A DNA stretch of 64,000 nt from Candidatus Limnocylindrales bacterium (GTDB lineage Bacteria > Desulfobacterota > Binatia > UBA1149 > CAITLU01), in assembly GCA_035626395.1 (NCBI GenBank), contig DASPNR010000031.1:124001-188000 (forward strand). Direction: 5' to 3'. Below the pieces are notes generated by a model. That model saw only the letters and a list, made by a program, of their open reading frames with translations, did no database searches and had not been told where the DNA came from. The translations under genes were made by a program, and so were the position numbers. Numbering within the stretch: position 1 is the first letter of the stretch; the number at the start of each line of letters is the position of its first letter. This document shows, piece after piece, positions 24,091-34,011 of this stretch.

Positions 24091-25643
24091 GCGAGCAGCT
24101 CGCGCTGCTGCCGGAGTACCTGACCGCCCATCTGCAGCTGACGGTCGTGGCGATGCTGCTGGCGACGCTCATCAGCGTTCCCCTCGGCATCGCTGCCACG
24201 CGCATGCCGTGGCTGGAGCGCGCGGTCCTGGGTTTCGCCTCGATGGTGCAGACCGTTCCTGGTCTTGCGCTGCTGGCGGTGATGGTGCCGCTGCTTGCGG
24301 CGTTGCGCCTTCCAAGCATCGGCTTCGTGCCTGCGATCGTCGGTCTGACGCTCTACGCGCTGCTCCCGATCCTGCGCAACACGGCAACGGGGATCGCCTC
24401 GGTCGATCCGTCCGTGATCGAGGCCGCGCTCGGCGTGGGGATGACGCGGCGGCAGCAGCTGGCGCGCGTCGAGATACCGCTGGCCATGCCGATGATCGTC
24501 GCCGGCATACGCACGGCCACGGTCTGGACCGTCGGCATGGCGACGCTGGCCACGCCGGTCGGGGCGGTCAGCCTCGGCAACTACATCTTCAGCGGGCTGC
24601 AGACGCGGAACGTTGCTGCCGTGCTCGTCGGATCGGCGGCGGCCGCCGCCCTGGCGTTGCTCCTGGACGGCATCGTGCGTCTGGCAGAGAGCGGCGCTCG
24701 CAGGCGGCGGCCGGGGCTGCTGTGGACGGGCTGCGCGCTCGGCATCGCCATCACGGCCTACGCAGGATTGGCGTCGACGGCGCCGCCCCGCACGGCACGA
24801 ACGATCGTCATTGGCGCCAAGCCCTTCACCGAGCAGCTGATCCTAGGCGAGATCCTGAGCGCCTGGATCGGCGAGCGCACCGGCGCGGCGACGCGCTTGT
24901 TGCCGGCTCTAGGCTCCACCGTGGCGTTCGACGCGTTGCGCGCCGGCGAGATCGACGTCTATGTCGACTACAGCGGCACGCTGTGGACGACGGTCCTGCA
25001 TCGGCAGGAGCTGCCGGCAAGCCGACAAGAACTGCTGGCGCAGGCCGCGCGCCAGCTCGAGCAGGAACACCGGGTGCGCATCGTCGCGAATCTCGGCTTC
25101 GAGAACGCCTACGTGCTGGCGATGCGGGAGACCGATGCATCCGGGCGTGGCATCGAGGCGATCAGCGACCTGCAGCCGCTCGCCCACTCCGCCAGCATCG
25201 GCGGCGACTACGAGTTCTTCGCGCGGCCCGAATGGCGCCGCCTGCGCGAGGTGTACGGCCTGCGCTTCGCGCAGGAGCGGACGATGGATCCGTCCTTGTT
25301 GTATCCGGCGGCGGCCCGCGGTGACGTCGACGTGGTCAGCGCTTACTCCACCGACGGCCGGCTGGCGGCGGCGAGGCTGCGCATCCTGCGCGACGATCGC
25401 CTCGCCATCCCGCCCTACGACGCCGTCGTGCTCGCGCGTGCAGTGTTGCTGGAGGAGCAGCCGCGGCTGCGGGAAGCGCTGGCGGCGCTGGAGGGAAGCA
25501 TCGACGTGCGGGCGATGCAGCGCATGAATCTGGCGGTCGACGTCAACGGCTACACGCCGGGGCAGGTGGCGCGCAACTTCGTCGCGGCTCGCAAGGTCAC
25601 TCCTCCGGAGGCCCGCCCGAGCGTGCGACCTGGTCCGCCTTGA
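24087..25643 (+). CDS. Osmoprotectant ABC transporter permease fused to substrate-binding domain
   Basis: A 518-residue two-domain protein. The N-terminal half has about six membrane helices of an OpuCB-type permease: EAALGVGMTRRQQLARVEIP is the coupling loop with the ATPase, and VGAVSLGNYIFSGLQT is near its end. A further membrane segment leads to an OpuAC-type binding domain (about 235-518) starting RTIVIGAKPFTEQLILGEIL, with EIDVYVDYSGTLWTTVL. The fusion tethers the ligand-binding domain to the outer face. It probably imports glycine betaine, choline or a related solute. GTG start overlaps the ATPase stop. Confidence 0.9.
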   Translation: MSEQLALLPEYLTAHLQLTVVAMLLATLISVPLGIAATRMPWLERAVLGFASMVQTVPGLALLAVMVPLLAALRLPSIGFVPAIVGLTLYALLPILRNTATGIASVDPSVIEAALGVGMTRRQQLARVEIPLAMPMIVAGIRTATVWTVGMATLATPVGAVSLGNYIFSGLQTRNVAAVLVGSAAAAALALLLDGIVRLAESGARRRRPGLLWTGCALGIAITAYAGLASTAPPRTARTIVIGAKPFTEQLILGEILSAWIGERTGAATRLLPALGSTVAFDALRAGEIDVYVDYSGTLWTTVLHRQELPASRQELLAQAARQLEQEHRVRIVANLGFENAYVLAMRETDASGRGIEAISDLQPLAHSASIGGDYEFFARPEWRRLREVYGLRFAQERTMDPSLLYPAAARGDVDVVSAYSTDGRLAAARLRILRDDRLAIPPYDAVVLARAVLLEEQPRLREALAALEGSIDVRAMQRMNLAVDVNGYTPGQVARNFVAARKVTPPEARPSVRPGPP

Positions 25644-26553
25644 TCCTGGAGGCATCGAACCGCCTGGCGGACGCGATCATACGGTCCAACGTCGCATCGA
25701 AGTCGGCCTTGGCCCCGCGCTGGAACCGCAGCGGGTTGATGCGGGCGACGACGAAGTTCTTGAGGTACGGGCTTTCGAAGCCGCGCGATTTGAGCGACGC
25801 CACCGCTGCAGTGACCGCCTCGTCGAGCTGCAGCAGCTTTTCGGCGCGTGCTTCGCGCGTGGTGATCGCCCTGGGCAGCCGGCTTGCCAGAAACGACTCC
25901 GTGCGCGTGAGCACCGGGCGATAGACGCTGCCGGCGAAGCGGCCGTTGCGCTCGTAGCAGATGCCGAGCGTCAGAAGCGCCGGCTCCTCGAACATGAGCG
26001 CGAAGTCGCGCTCCGGCCCTGCATCGGTCGCGGCCAGGTCGCGCGCCATGCGAATCACCTCGAGCGCCTTCTCGCGCAGGTTGTGCGCCTTCTCCGTGTT
26101 CAGCGCCAGGATCTGGTAGGTGATGTCCGACTCGGGCACGAGCAGCGCGACGATGCTGCGGGCGCCCAGGCGCCGCATCGCGTTCAGCCGGTGATTGCCG
26201 TTGGGCGTCCAGTACGTGCCGTCGTCGCGGCGCACGGCGATGATCGGATCGAGGAAGCGTCCGAGCTGATCCACCCGCGAGGACAGCCGCTCGACATGCG
26301 CCTCGGAGACGTCGCGCTGGAAAGGTGTGGGCGCAACCTTGTCGATGGGGAGCGCCACCACCAGCTGCCAGAGGCCGCCGAGCGGATCGCGATAGGCGCC
26401 GGCCACGGTGCCCCCGTCGGACTCGACCGTTGCGGCGAGCCTTGCGACGGCGGCTGGAAGGTTCTCGCTGCAGATCTGGCGAGGCGTCAGGCCGCGGGAG
26501 GCCGGTTCGGCGCCTTTCTTCTTCTTTCGGCTCGTCGTCTTGCGCGCGCCCAT
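25597..26553 (-). CDS. ParB N-terminal domain (ParB/Srx) protein
   Basis: A 318-residue protein. A Lys/Arg-rich N-terminus (RKTTSRKKKKG) precedes a ParB/Srx-type fold (about 70-150) with TPFQRDVSEAHVERLSSRVD, DPIIAVRRDD and NGNHRLNAMRRLGA, the counterpart of the GERRxRA motif. It lacks the helix-turn-helix arrangement of chromosome-partition ParB, and no parA is nearby. The C-terminal region is helical. The gene starts 3 bp after the PAS kinase stop, so they are co-transcribed. It overlaps the convergent transporter gene by 47 bp. Function unknown. Nucleotide binding (CTP or ATP) is plausible from the family. Confidence 0.8.
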   Translation of the reverse strand: MGARKTTSRKKKKGAEPASRGLTPRQICSENLPAAVARLAATVESDGGTVAGAYRDPLGGLWQLVVALPIDKVAPTPFQRDVSEAHVERLSSRVDQLGRFLDPIIAVRRDDGTYWTPNGNHRLNAMRRLGARSIVALLVPESDITYQILALNTEKAHNLREKALEVIRMARDLAATDAGPERDFALMFEEPALLTLGICYERNGRFAGSVYRPVLTRTESFLASRLPRAITTREARAEKLLQLDEAVTAAVASLKSRGFESPYLKNFVVARINPLRFQRGAKADFDATLDRMIASARRFDASRIKADQVARSGGPPEE

Positions 26554-26556
26554 GGA

Positions 26557-27663
26557 TCAGGCGGGCAGCGGCAGACGCACGGTGAACTCGCTGCCCTTGC
26601 CGACGCCGTCGCTGTGGACCTGGATCGTGCCGCCGTGCAGCGTCACCAGGTTCTTGACCAGGGAGAGCCCGATGCCGAGGCCTCCGTTGGACTTGTCGCG
26701 CGCGCTCTCGACCTGCGTGAACAGATCGAAGATCCGCGGCAGCATGTCGGCCGCGATGCCGATGCCGGTATCCTCGACGTGCACGACGGCTTCGAGCGGC
26801 TCCACGGTCGCCTTGACCCAGATCTTTCCGCGGTCCGGCGTGTACTTGACGGCATTGCCGATGAGATTGACGAAGATCTGGTGCAGGCGCAGCGGGTCGG
26901 CGTCGACGATGATCGGCCCGGACGGAAGCAGAAGATCCAGGTCGTGTCCCCGCTCGCGTGCATCATGGGCAACGTCCTCGACCGCCTTCTCGAGCACGGT
27001 CTGCAGCACGACCGGCTCGAGCTTCACGTCGATCTTGCCGGCGCGGATCCGCGTCAGGTCGAGGAGATCGTCGACCAGCCGATGGATGAACGCGACCTGA
27101 CGCTCGATGAGATTGATGGGGTATTCGACGTTGGGGATGTCGGCCGCGGCCAGGCGCAGCAGATGCACGGCATTGGTCAGTGGCGCCAGAGGATTTCGCA
27201 GCTCGTGCGAGAGCGTGGAAAGGAAGACGGTTTTCTGCTCGTCCTCGCGAGCCAGCCTCTCGGCGCGCTTTCGTAGCGCCTCGATGTAGCCTTTCTGGTC
27301 GGTGCGGTTTCGGAGAATCTTGCCGAAGGCGAAGATGCGGCCGTCGCGATCCTTGAGCGGCGTGGTCGCTCCCGCCGCCCAGAACCTCGAGCCGTCCTTT
27401 CGCTGCAGCCACCGATCGTTTTCCGCGGCGCCGCTCGAACGCGCCACTGCCAGCTCGTGGTCGGGCAGGCCCATCGCATTGTCTTCCGGCACGAACAGGA
27501 CCGACAGCGGTTGCCCGTTCATCTCTTCGGCGCTGGCTCCGAAGATCTCCTCCGCGCTGGGGCTCCACCACAGGATGCGACCGTCGGCGTCGAGCAGGAT
27601 GAACGCGTGCTCGCGCGCCTGCTCGGCCAGGAGGCGCAGAAGGTCTTCGGTGGGTGGCGTCAT
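26557..27663 (-). CDS. PAS-domain sensor histidine kinase
   Basis: A 368-residue soluble sensor kinase without membrane helices. The PAS domain (about 10-130) has LLDADGRILWWSPSAEEIFG and DGSRFWAAGATTPLKDRDGR. HisKA follows with acceptor His in LSTLSHELRNPLAPL, then an ATPase domain with RLHQIFVNLIGNAVKYTPD and the G-box GGLGIGLSLVKNLV. There is no receiver. Its only operon partner is the ParB-N protein, so the target regulator is encoded elsewhere or the pair acts non-canonically. Start ATG at 27663. Confidence 0.9.
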   Translation of the reverse strand: MTPPTEDLLRLLAEQAREHAFILLDADGRILWWSPSAEEIFGASAEEMNGQPLSVLFVPEDNAMGLPDHELAVARSSGAAENDRWLQRKDGSRFWAAGATTPLKDRDGRIFAFGKILRNRTDQKGYIEALRKRAERLAREDEQKTVFLSTLSHELRNPLAPLTNAVHLLRLAAADIPNVEYPINLIERQVAFIHRLVDDLLDLTRIRAGKIDVKLEPVVLQTVLEKAVEDVAHDARERGHDLDLLLPSGPIIVDADPLRLHQIFVNLIGNAVKYTPDRGKIWVKATVEPLEAVVHVEDTGIGIAADMLPRIFDLFTQVESARDKSNGGLGIGLSLVKNLVTLHGGTIQVHSDGVGKGSEFTVRLPLPA

Positions 27664-27778
27664 CGATGCCTGCGTCTCCTGTATGTGGACCGCCCCAGGA
27701 TTGGGAGCAACACGTTCGCGGGAAGCGCCGCGCAGATGAGGCCAACGTGCGGCACGAAGCCACGGCAGACGGCGCCGC

Positions 27779-29731
27779 TCAGCGGCAGGAGAGGGCGCCG
27801 GCGTCGCCGTTGCAGGCGGGCGGATCCTCGTCGGGGCCGCCCCATGCGATCGACGCGCATTCCTCGGTGGTGCCGAACACGATGCTGGTGCGCACCGAAT
27901 CTGCCGGCGGCAGCACGATGACGCCGCCCTTGCCTTTGATCGTGAAGCGCAAGCGCCCGTCTTCCACAGAGGAGCGATCCTTGATCACGACGCGCGTGAT
28001 GCCCGAGACGGCGCCGGTCGGATCGTAGTACTTCCAGATCGTCCCCGTCGCATTGCTGCTCCAGGCGGCGCCGCCAGGCAGCGCGGCGTCGAAGCCGAAG
28101 CTGCCCATCGTGGAATCCACCACCACCCGCACGCCGCCTGCGTCGGGATCCACCGCGATCCACGGGCGCGGGATCACCGCCTCGCCCTTGAGCACGATGG
28201 CGAACGGATTGGAGCGCAGCTTCTGCCGCGCGCCTTCGAGGAGGATGGCGCTGGCGCAGACCGGAGCATTGACGCACTGGCAGCCGCTGCAGATTTCTCC
28301 GCCGCCGCAGTCGCCGTCGCTCTCGCACTCCTCATCCCCGCACGTGAGCATGTCGCCGCACACCGGGTCCAGCTGCGCGCAGGTGCAGCCGACGCAGGTC
28401 GTGCACGGATCCGCGCACTCAGGCAACGTCGGCTCGCCGCAGACCTCTCCGGCATCGCTGTCGCCGTCGCCGCAGTCGGGCAGCTGCACTTCGTAAGCGC
28501 CGATGTCGTAGCCGTCGCCGACCGGCCGCGGGTTGTCGTCGATGTCGGTGGAAGGCGCGCCGCTGGCGGTTCCGGCGTCGATGGCAGGCGAGCTCGGCAG
28601 CAGACGGAAGTCGCCTTCCGGGTCGAAGAAATGCTGGGCCGGCGTGGCGACGAACGAGTTCAGATCGTAGCCCTCGCCCTGCCACGCGACCAGGTCGATG
28701 ACGCTGTTGCCGCCGTCGATGCTGAAGCGGCTGCGCACCGAGTTGTAGTCGGACGAGAACCCGGGCCGGCTCGAAGGATCGATCGTGATCACGCCGCGGA
28801 AGGAGTGCGTGGTGTACAGGATGTTGTTGCGGACGGTGTTGCCCGTCGACCCGCCGCTGATGTTGATGGCCCAGCGGGTGCTCGGCGTGTCGTGGTAGAT
28901 CGTGTTGTTGACGACCAGATTGTCGCTGGAACCGGCGGCGGCATCGATCCTGTAGAGGCTGATGCCGCTGGCGTGGTTGTCGTACAGCAGGTTGTTGCGG
29001 ATGACGCTGTCGGTGACTCCGTCGCAGTTGATGCCCGAGCCGCCGCCGATGCCGTTTCCGTGGATGACGTTCATCTCCACCAGCGCGTTCGAGATCAGGC
29101 CATCGCCGCCCTGGCTCTCGTCGCCGTTCATGTGGATGCCATTGGCACGGTTGTCGCGGCTGTGGTTGCCGCGGATGACGGGGCGATCGCCGCTGTTGGA
29201 GACGTAGATCCCGTGCTCATCGACCGACCCGAACGTCTCGTTGTTCTCGACCAGGAGATCGTCGACGTGCCCGGTGAAGATGCCCCAGACCCCGTTGTTC
29301 CCGGTCGTGCAGTTGCGCACGGTGATGTGATGCGAGACGGCGGCGCGGATGCCGGCGCGCGTACGATGGCTCGAATCGAAGCCGTCGATGGTGATGTAGG
29401 CGGCATTCTCGACGTTGATGCCGTCGGGCGTCTGCGGATTGTCGGCGACGATGACGGCGCCGCCGGGATTGTCGGCCACGAACGCGACCGGCTGCGCGGC
29501 CGTGGCCACGATGCGCACGTCGAAGCCCGAATAGCTGCCATCGGCTACGTGCACCGTGTCGCCGGGTCCGATCGTGTCGGCAGCATGCTGGAGCGTTGCC
29601 CAGGCGGCGGCGGGCGCAAGACCGCTGGAGAGGTCGGAGCCGCCGGGCGAGACGTAGTAGTCGGTGGCGCCGGCGGTGGTGGCGCCAAGGCACAGCGACA
29701 GCCAGATGGCTGCGTAGATTCGGAATCTCAT
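27779..29731 (-). CDS. Secreted right-handed parallel beta-helix protein with Cys-rich and C-terminal beta module
   Basis: A 650-residue exported protein. The signal peptide is MRFRIYAAIWLSLCLGATTA. A parallel beta-helix (about 25-410) starts TDYYVSPGGSDLSSGLAPAA and has N-rich ladder turns such as NNLLYDNHASGISLYR. It ends with the family phrase SPAIDAGTASGAPSTDID. A Cys-rich linker (about 415-490) has CGDEECESDGDCGGGEIC. The last 158 residues form a beta module with WKYYDPTGAVSGIT, shared with the DUF3604 protein. Likely a surface polysaccharide-binding or -cleaving protein. No catalytic residues can be named. ATG at 29731 follows a GGGGGA site. Confidence 0.85.
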   Translation of the reverse strand: MRFRIYAAIWLSLCLGATTAGATDYYVSPGGSDLSSGLAPAAAWATLQHAADTIGPGDTVHVADGSYSGFDVRIVATAAQPVAFVADNPGGAVIVADNPQTPDGINVENAAYITIDGFDSSHRTRAGIRAAVSHHITVRNCTTGNNGVWGIFTGHVDDLLVENNETFGSVDEHGIYVSNSGDRPVIRGNHSRDNRANGIHMNGDESQGGDGLISNALVEMNVIHGNGIGGGSGINCDGVTDSVIRNNLLYDNHASGISLYRIDAAAGSSDNLVVNNTIYHDTPSTRWAINISGGSTGNTVRNNILYTTHSFRGVITIDPSSRPGFSSDYNSVRSRFSIDGGNSVIDLVAWQGEGYDLNSFVATPAQHFFDPEGDFRLLPSSPAIDAGTASGAPSTDIDDNPRPVGDGYDIGAYEVQLPDCGDGDSDAGEVCGEPTLPECADPCTTCVGCTCAQLDPVCGDMLTCGDEECESDGDCGGGEICSGCQCVNAPVCASAILLEGARQKLRSNPFAIVLKGEAVIPRPWIAVDPDAGGVRVVVDSTMGSFGFDAALPGGAAWSSNATGTIWKYYDPTGAVSGITRVVIKDRSSVEDGRLRFTIKGKGGVIVLPPADSVRTSIVFGTTEECASIAWGGPDEDPPACNGDAGALSCR

Positions 29732-30053
29732 CGGGTCCCCCGGAGAAAGATGGCCAGTTGACGGACGAGACGCGCCCGCCGCCCCCGCGGCGGGCACGCT
29801 GCAACTGCGAACGGGCCGAGTTTGGCCTCAGGAGGGACGGCTGTGCAAGGGCCTGCGCGTCTGTTGCCCGTCGTCGCAGCGTCATGGAAGGTCCTGCACC
29901 CGGCCACCTCCCGACCGGGATGGCGGCCGCCGGAGGCCGCGCGCCCGGCCAGGCATCGAGAGCGCAGTCGCCGTGCTGCGGCTGGGCAACGCACGGTGCA
30001 GTGCCGCAACTGCATCGGCGACGACGCCGGTCGGCTAAGCGCGCGATATCGCT
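29732..30053. other. Intergenic region between divergent beta-helix and kinase genes
   Basis: Most of the 418-bp gap. It holds a GC-rich hairpin with 9-bp arms and a CCCC loop at 29774-29795. I see no credible ORF here: the in-frame stretches on both strands are Arg/Ala-rich shadows. The functional signals appear to be concentrated at 30054-30091, described separately. Confidence 0.5.
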
Positions 30054-30077
30054 GGAGGGCGCAAGGAAGCGCCCTCC
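30054..30077. promoter_or_regulatory. Hairpin abutting a candidate sigma-54 promoter
   Basis: GGAGGGCGC (30054-30062) and GCGCCCTCC (30069-30077) form a perfect 9-bp stem with loop AAGGAA. It ends at the base before the -24 element. It could be a dyad operator for the promoter or a transcript-level terminator for upstream read-through. No T-run follows. Confidence 0.5.
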
Positions 30078-30091
30078 GGCCCGGCTCTTGC
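30078..30091 (+). promoter_or_regulatory. Candidate sigma-54 (-24/-12) promoter of the psp-like operon
   Basis: GGCCCGGCTCTTGC has the invariant GG and GC separated by 10 bases and the TTGC of the -12 element, about 59 bp upstream of the kinase ATG at 30150. The operon encodes a sigma-54 activator, so autoregulation is plausible. The -24 half lacks the consensus leading T and the A in GGCA. Confidence 0.45.
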
Positions 30092-30149
30092 GAAGAGCGG
30101 GCATGAGTCACGCTTCGTACCGCGATAGTCTCGGCCAGGGGCACCGGCC

Positions 30150-31352
30150 ATGTCGATCATCGGAGTAATCATTGCCGTCATGCTGTGCGTGAAGATGAGA
30201 CATCGGTTGCGCGAGTGGCAGGCGCAAGAGTTCGGCGAGTCCGCGTCGTCGGCAGGCACGACCTCCTCGGCCAGCGGCGCTGCGCGCGAGGCGACGGAGG
30301 ACGGCGCCGCCGGCACCGGCCAGCGCTCCCGGCACCGCCGCGGCTGCGGCGGGCCGTGGGAGCGGCGCGGCTACGACAGGCCGCATCGTGGTCGCGGCCG
30401 CCACGGGGAAGGCGCCGACGATCCGGAGCGCCGCCTGCGCCGCCGTCGCGCGGCGATCGCCGGGTTCTACGCGCACTTCTATACGTACTGCTGCGTCATC
30501 GGGTTCCTCGCCTTCATCAACATCTTCACCGGCTTCTACCCGTGGTTCCTCTGGCCGGCCTTCGGCTGGGGCATCGGGGTCTTCTCGCACTACATGGGCG
30601 TGTTCGGCGGCCGCTACATTCGCGAGCAGTACTTCGAACCGGCCGTCGAGCGCGAGGTGCGCCGCGAGAAGCAGGCCATCGTCACCGAGAAGCAGGCCGA
30701 CATCGGCGAGCTGTCCTCGACCATCGCGCACGAGATCCGGAATCCCATCGCGGCGGCCAAGAGCCTGGTCCAGCAGATGGGCGAGGACCCGCAGTCCGTC
30801 GAAAACGTCGAGTACGCTCGCGTGGCCATCGAGGAGCTGGATCGCGTGGAGCGGCGCGTGTCGCATCTTCTGAAGTACGCCAAGGAAGAGGACTACGAGA
30901 TGAAGCTGGTCAGCCTCGCCTCGGTGGTCGATGCGTCGCTGGCGCAGCTCAAGAGCAAGCTGGAGGCGGCCAGGGTGCGGGTGGCGCGAAACTACATAGG
31001 CGGCCCCACCGTCAATGCCGACGCGGAGAAGCTCCAGCGCGTCTTCGGCAACATCTTCGACAACGCCATCGACGCCCTGGCCAAGCTTCCCGAGGACCGG
31101 CGCATCGACGTCTTCATCGAGAACGGCGTGCCGCGCTCGGTCTCCGTGCGCGTGGTCGACAACGGCGCGGGCATCGCGCCCGAGAAGGTCGGCAAGATCT
31201 TCAATCCGTTCTTCACGACCAAGGACCACGGCACCGGCCTCGGCATGGCCATCGCCAAGAAGATCGTCGACGCCCATCAGGGCGAGATCGAAGTCCGCAG
31301 CCAGGTCGGTCGCGGAACCGAGTTCCGCGTCACGCTGCCGGTGCCGTCATGA
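30150..31352 (+). CDS. 2TM-domain sensor histidine kinase
   Basis: A 400-residue kinase. An N-terminal helix and a low-complexity Arg/Gly-rich linker (about 25-100) precede a 2TM-type membrane module, HFYTYCCVIGFLAFINIF and WFLWPAFGWGIGVFSHYMGV. A coiled linker leads to HisKA with acceptor His in IAHEIRNPIAAAKSL and an NtrB-like ATPase domain (KLQRVFGNIFDNAIDAL, GTGLGMAIAKKIVDAH). It has little periplasmic domain, so it probably senses within the membrane. It is first in the operon with an NtrC-type regulator, PspA and a small membrane protein. CAGGGGC precedes the ATG. Confidence 0.9.
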   Translation: MSIIGVIIAVMLCVKMRHRLREWQAQEFGESASSAGTTSSASGAAREATEDGAAGTGQRSRHRRGCGGPWERRGYDRPHRGRGRHGEGADDPERRLRRRRAAIAGFYAHFYTYCCVIGFLAFINIFTGFYPWFLWPAFGWGIGVFSHYMGVFGGRYIREQYFEPAVEREVRREKQAIVTEKQADIGELSSTIAHEIRNPIAAAKSLVQQMGEDPQSVENVEYARVAIEELDRVERRVSHLLKYAKEEDYEMKLVSLASVVDASLAQLKSKLEAARVRVARNYIGGPTVNADAEKLQRVFGNIFDNAIDALAKLPEDRRIDVFIENGVPRSVSVRVVDNGAGIAPEKVGKIFNPFFTTKDHGTGLGMAIAKKIVDAHQGEIEVRSQVGRGTEFRVTLPVPS

Positions 31353-31398
31353 TGCGCTTCCTGTTCGAGCTGGCGTCGCGATTCGTGGGGCTGGCGGC

Positions 31399-31402
<4 letters not shown>
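31349..31402 (+). CDS. 17-residue ORF bridging kinase and regulator genes
   Basis: The reading frame MMRFLFELASRFVGLAA starts at an ATG overlapping the kinase stop (ATGA at 31349-31352) and ends at a TGA overlapping the regulator start (ATGA at 31399-31402). Both junctions are 4-base overlaps, so it fills the gap exactly. It could be a coupling cistron that passes ribosomes on, or a short amphipathic membrane peptide. It has no ribosome-binding site of its own. Confidence 0.45.
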
Positions 31403-32949
<1,547 letters not shown>

Positions 32950-32964
32950 CTCAGGAGGAGCACC

Positions 32965-33684
32965 ATGTTCGTTTCCCGTCTGGTCAATCTGATACGCGGC
33001 AAGTTGTCGCAGTGGATGAAGACGCGCGAGCGCCGCGACCCGGCTGCCGTGTACGAGGCCGCCATCGATGAGCGGCAGCGCCAGTACGTGCGGCTTCGCG
33101 AGGCGGCCGCTTCGATCCTGTACATGCGCAACAAGCTCGGCCGCCAGCTCGAGGAAACGCGCACGCAGCTCGAGAACACCGTCGAGCAGCTCGATCTGGC
33201 CGTCGATCGCGACGACGATGAAGCGGCGCTGTTCCTCATCGGTCGCAAGGACCGCCTGACCGAGGACGTCGAGCGCATCAAGGGCGAGCTGGAGGCGCTG
33301 ACGCGCGAGGCCGAGGCGGCCAAGCGCAACCTGACGGCGTTCCAGAGCGAGATTCAGCGCCTGCGCGACGAGAAGGCGCGCAACCTGGCGCGCCTGGCCA
33401 ATGCCGAGGCGCGGCTCAAGCTGCAGAGCGCCATCGCCGGCCTGTCGCCGGACGCGGACATCGCCGCGCTCGAAGGCGTGCGCGAGTACGTCGAACGCAC
33501 CGTGTCGTCGCTGGCGAGCGAGCTGGAGAGCGGCGATGCCTCGCTGGATGCGCGTCTCGGCAAGATCCGGCAGGAGCAGGCCAGCCAGGCCGCGCGCGCG
33601 CAGCTCGACGAGCTCAAGCGCAGCCGCCGCGGCCCTCGCGTTCCGCTGCTGCTGCCGGTCGAGCCTGTCGTCATGGCGCGCTGA
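32965..33684 (+). CDS. pspA: PspA/IM30 family protein
   Basis: A 239-residue membrane-associated protein of the PspA/IM30 (ESCRT-III-like) family. The N-terminal amphipathic helix is MFVSRLVNLIRGKLSQWM. Long coiled-coil helices (about 30-150) carry LREAAASILYMRNKLGRQLE and LKLQSAIAGLSPDAD. The family protects and remodels the inner membrane under stress. AGGAGG sits just upstream of the ATG, and only 15 bp separate it from the regulator gene. The C-terminal tail (RRGPRVPLLLPVEPVVMAR) is unusual in being short and proline-rich. Confidence 0.88.
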   Translation: MFVSRLVNLIRGKLSQWMKTRERRDPAAVYEAAIDERQRQYVRLREAAASILYMRNKLGRQLEETRTQLENTVEQLDLAVDRDDDEAALFLIGRKDRLTEDVERIKGELEALTREAEAAKRNLTAFQSEIQRLRDEKARNLARLANAEARLKLQSAIAGLSPDADIAALEGVREYVERTVSSLASELESGDASLDARLGKIRQEQASQAARAQLDELKRSRRGPRVPLLLPVEPVVMAR

Positions 33685-33818
33685 GCGCGCGCGGCGCCAG
33701 CGAGAGGCGAGACGCGCCGCAGACGACGACCGTACGGCATCGGCGCCGGTCACGCGACGCCACCCGGACGATGGCGGCCGGTGCAACACGAAGTATTCGA
33801 CAGCAGGAGGAGCAACCC

Positions 33819-33974
33819 ATGTTCGTGATCGGAGTTCTCTGCGGCATCGCCGCATCGGCCGCGTTCGTTCTCTACGGCAACCACGACTGGCTCATCGAGC
33901 TGGCCGAGAAGGCACGCCGCTTCTCGGGCAAGTGGCACTCGCACGACTGGAAGCGGCACCGCGGTCCCGTCTGA
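33819..33974 (+). CDS. Small membrane protein downstream of pspA
   Basis: A 51-residue protein with one membrane helix (FVIGVLCGIAASAAFVLYG) and a basic, aromatic cytosolic tail (HDWLIELAEKARRFSGKWH). An AGGAGG site lies 8 bp upstream of ATG at 33819 and closely resembles the one before pspA (GGAGGAGCA). I do not recognise the family. Position suggests a PspA membrane partner comparable to the small Psp proteins of other bacteria, which is inference. The longer in-frame start lacks a ribosome-binding site. Confidence 0.7.
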   Translation: MFVIGVLCGIAASAAFVLYGNHDWLIELAEKARRFSGKWHSHDWKRHRGPV

Positions 33975-34011
33975 CGACGTCGCCGGACCGCCATTTCCGC
34001 ACCTGGCCCCG

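Noticed and set aside
25597..26553. Chromosome or plasmid partition locus
   Set aside because: Only the ParB N-terminal fold is seen. There is no ParA gene, no parS-like repeats and no replication gene nearby.
33685..33818. Second sigma-54 promoter before the small membrane gene
   Set aside because: The best candidate (GG...TGC near 33776) has only 8 bases between GG and GC instead of 10.
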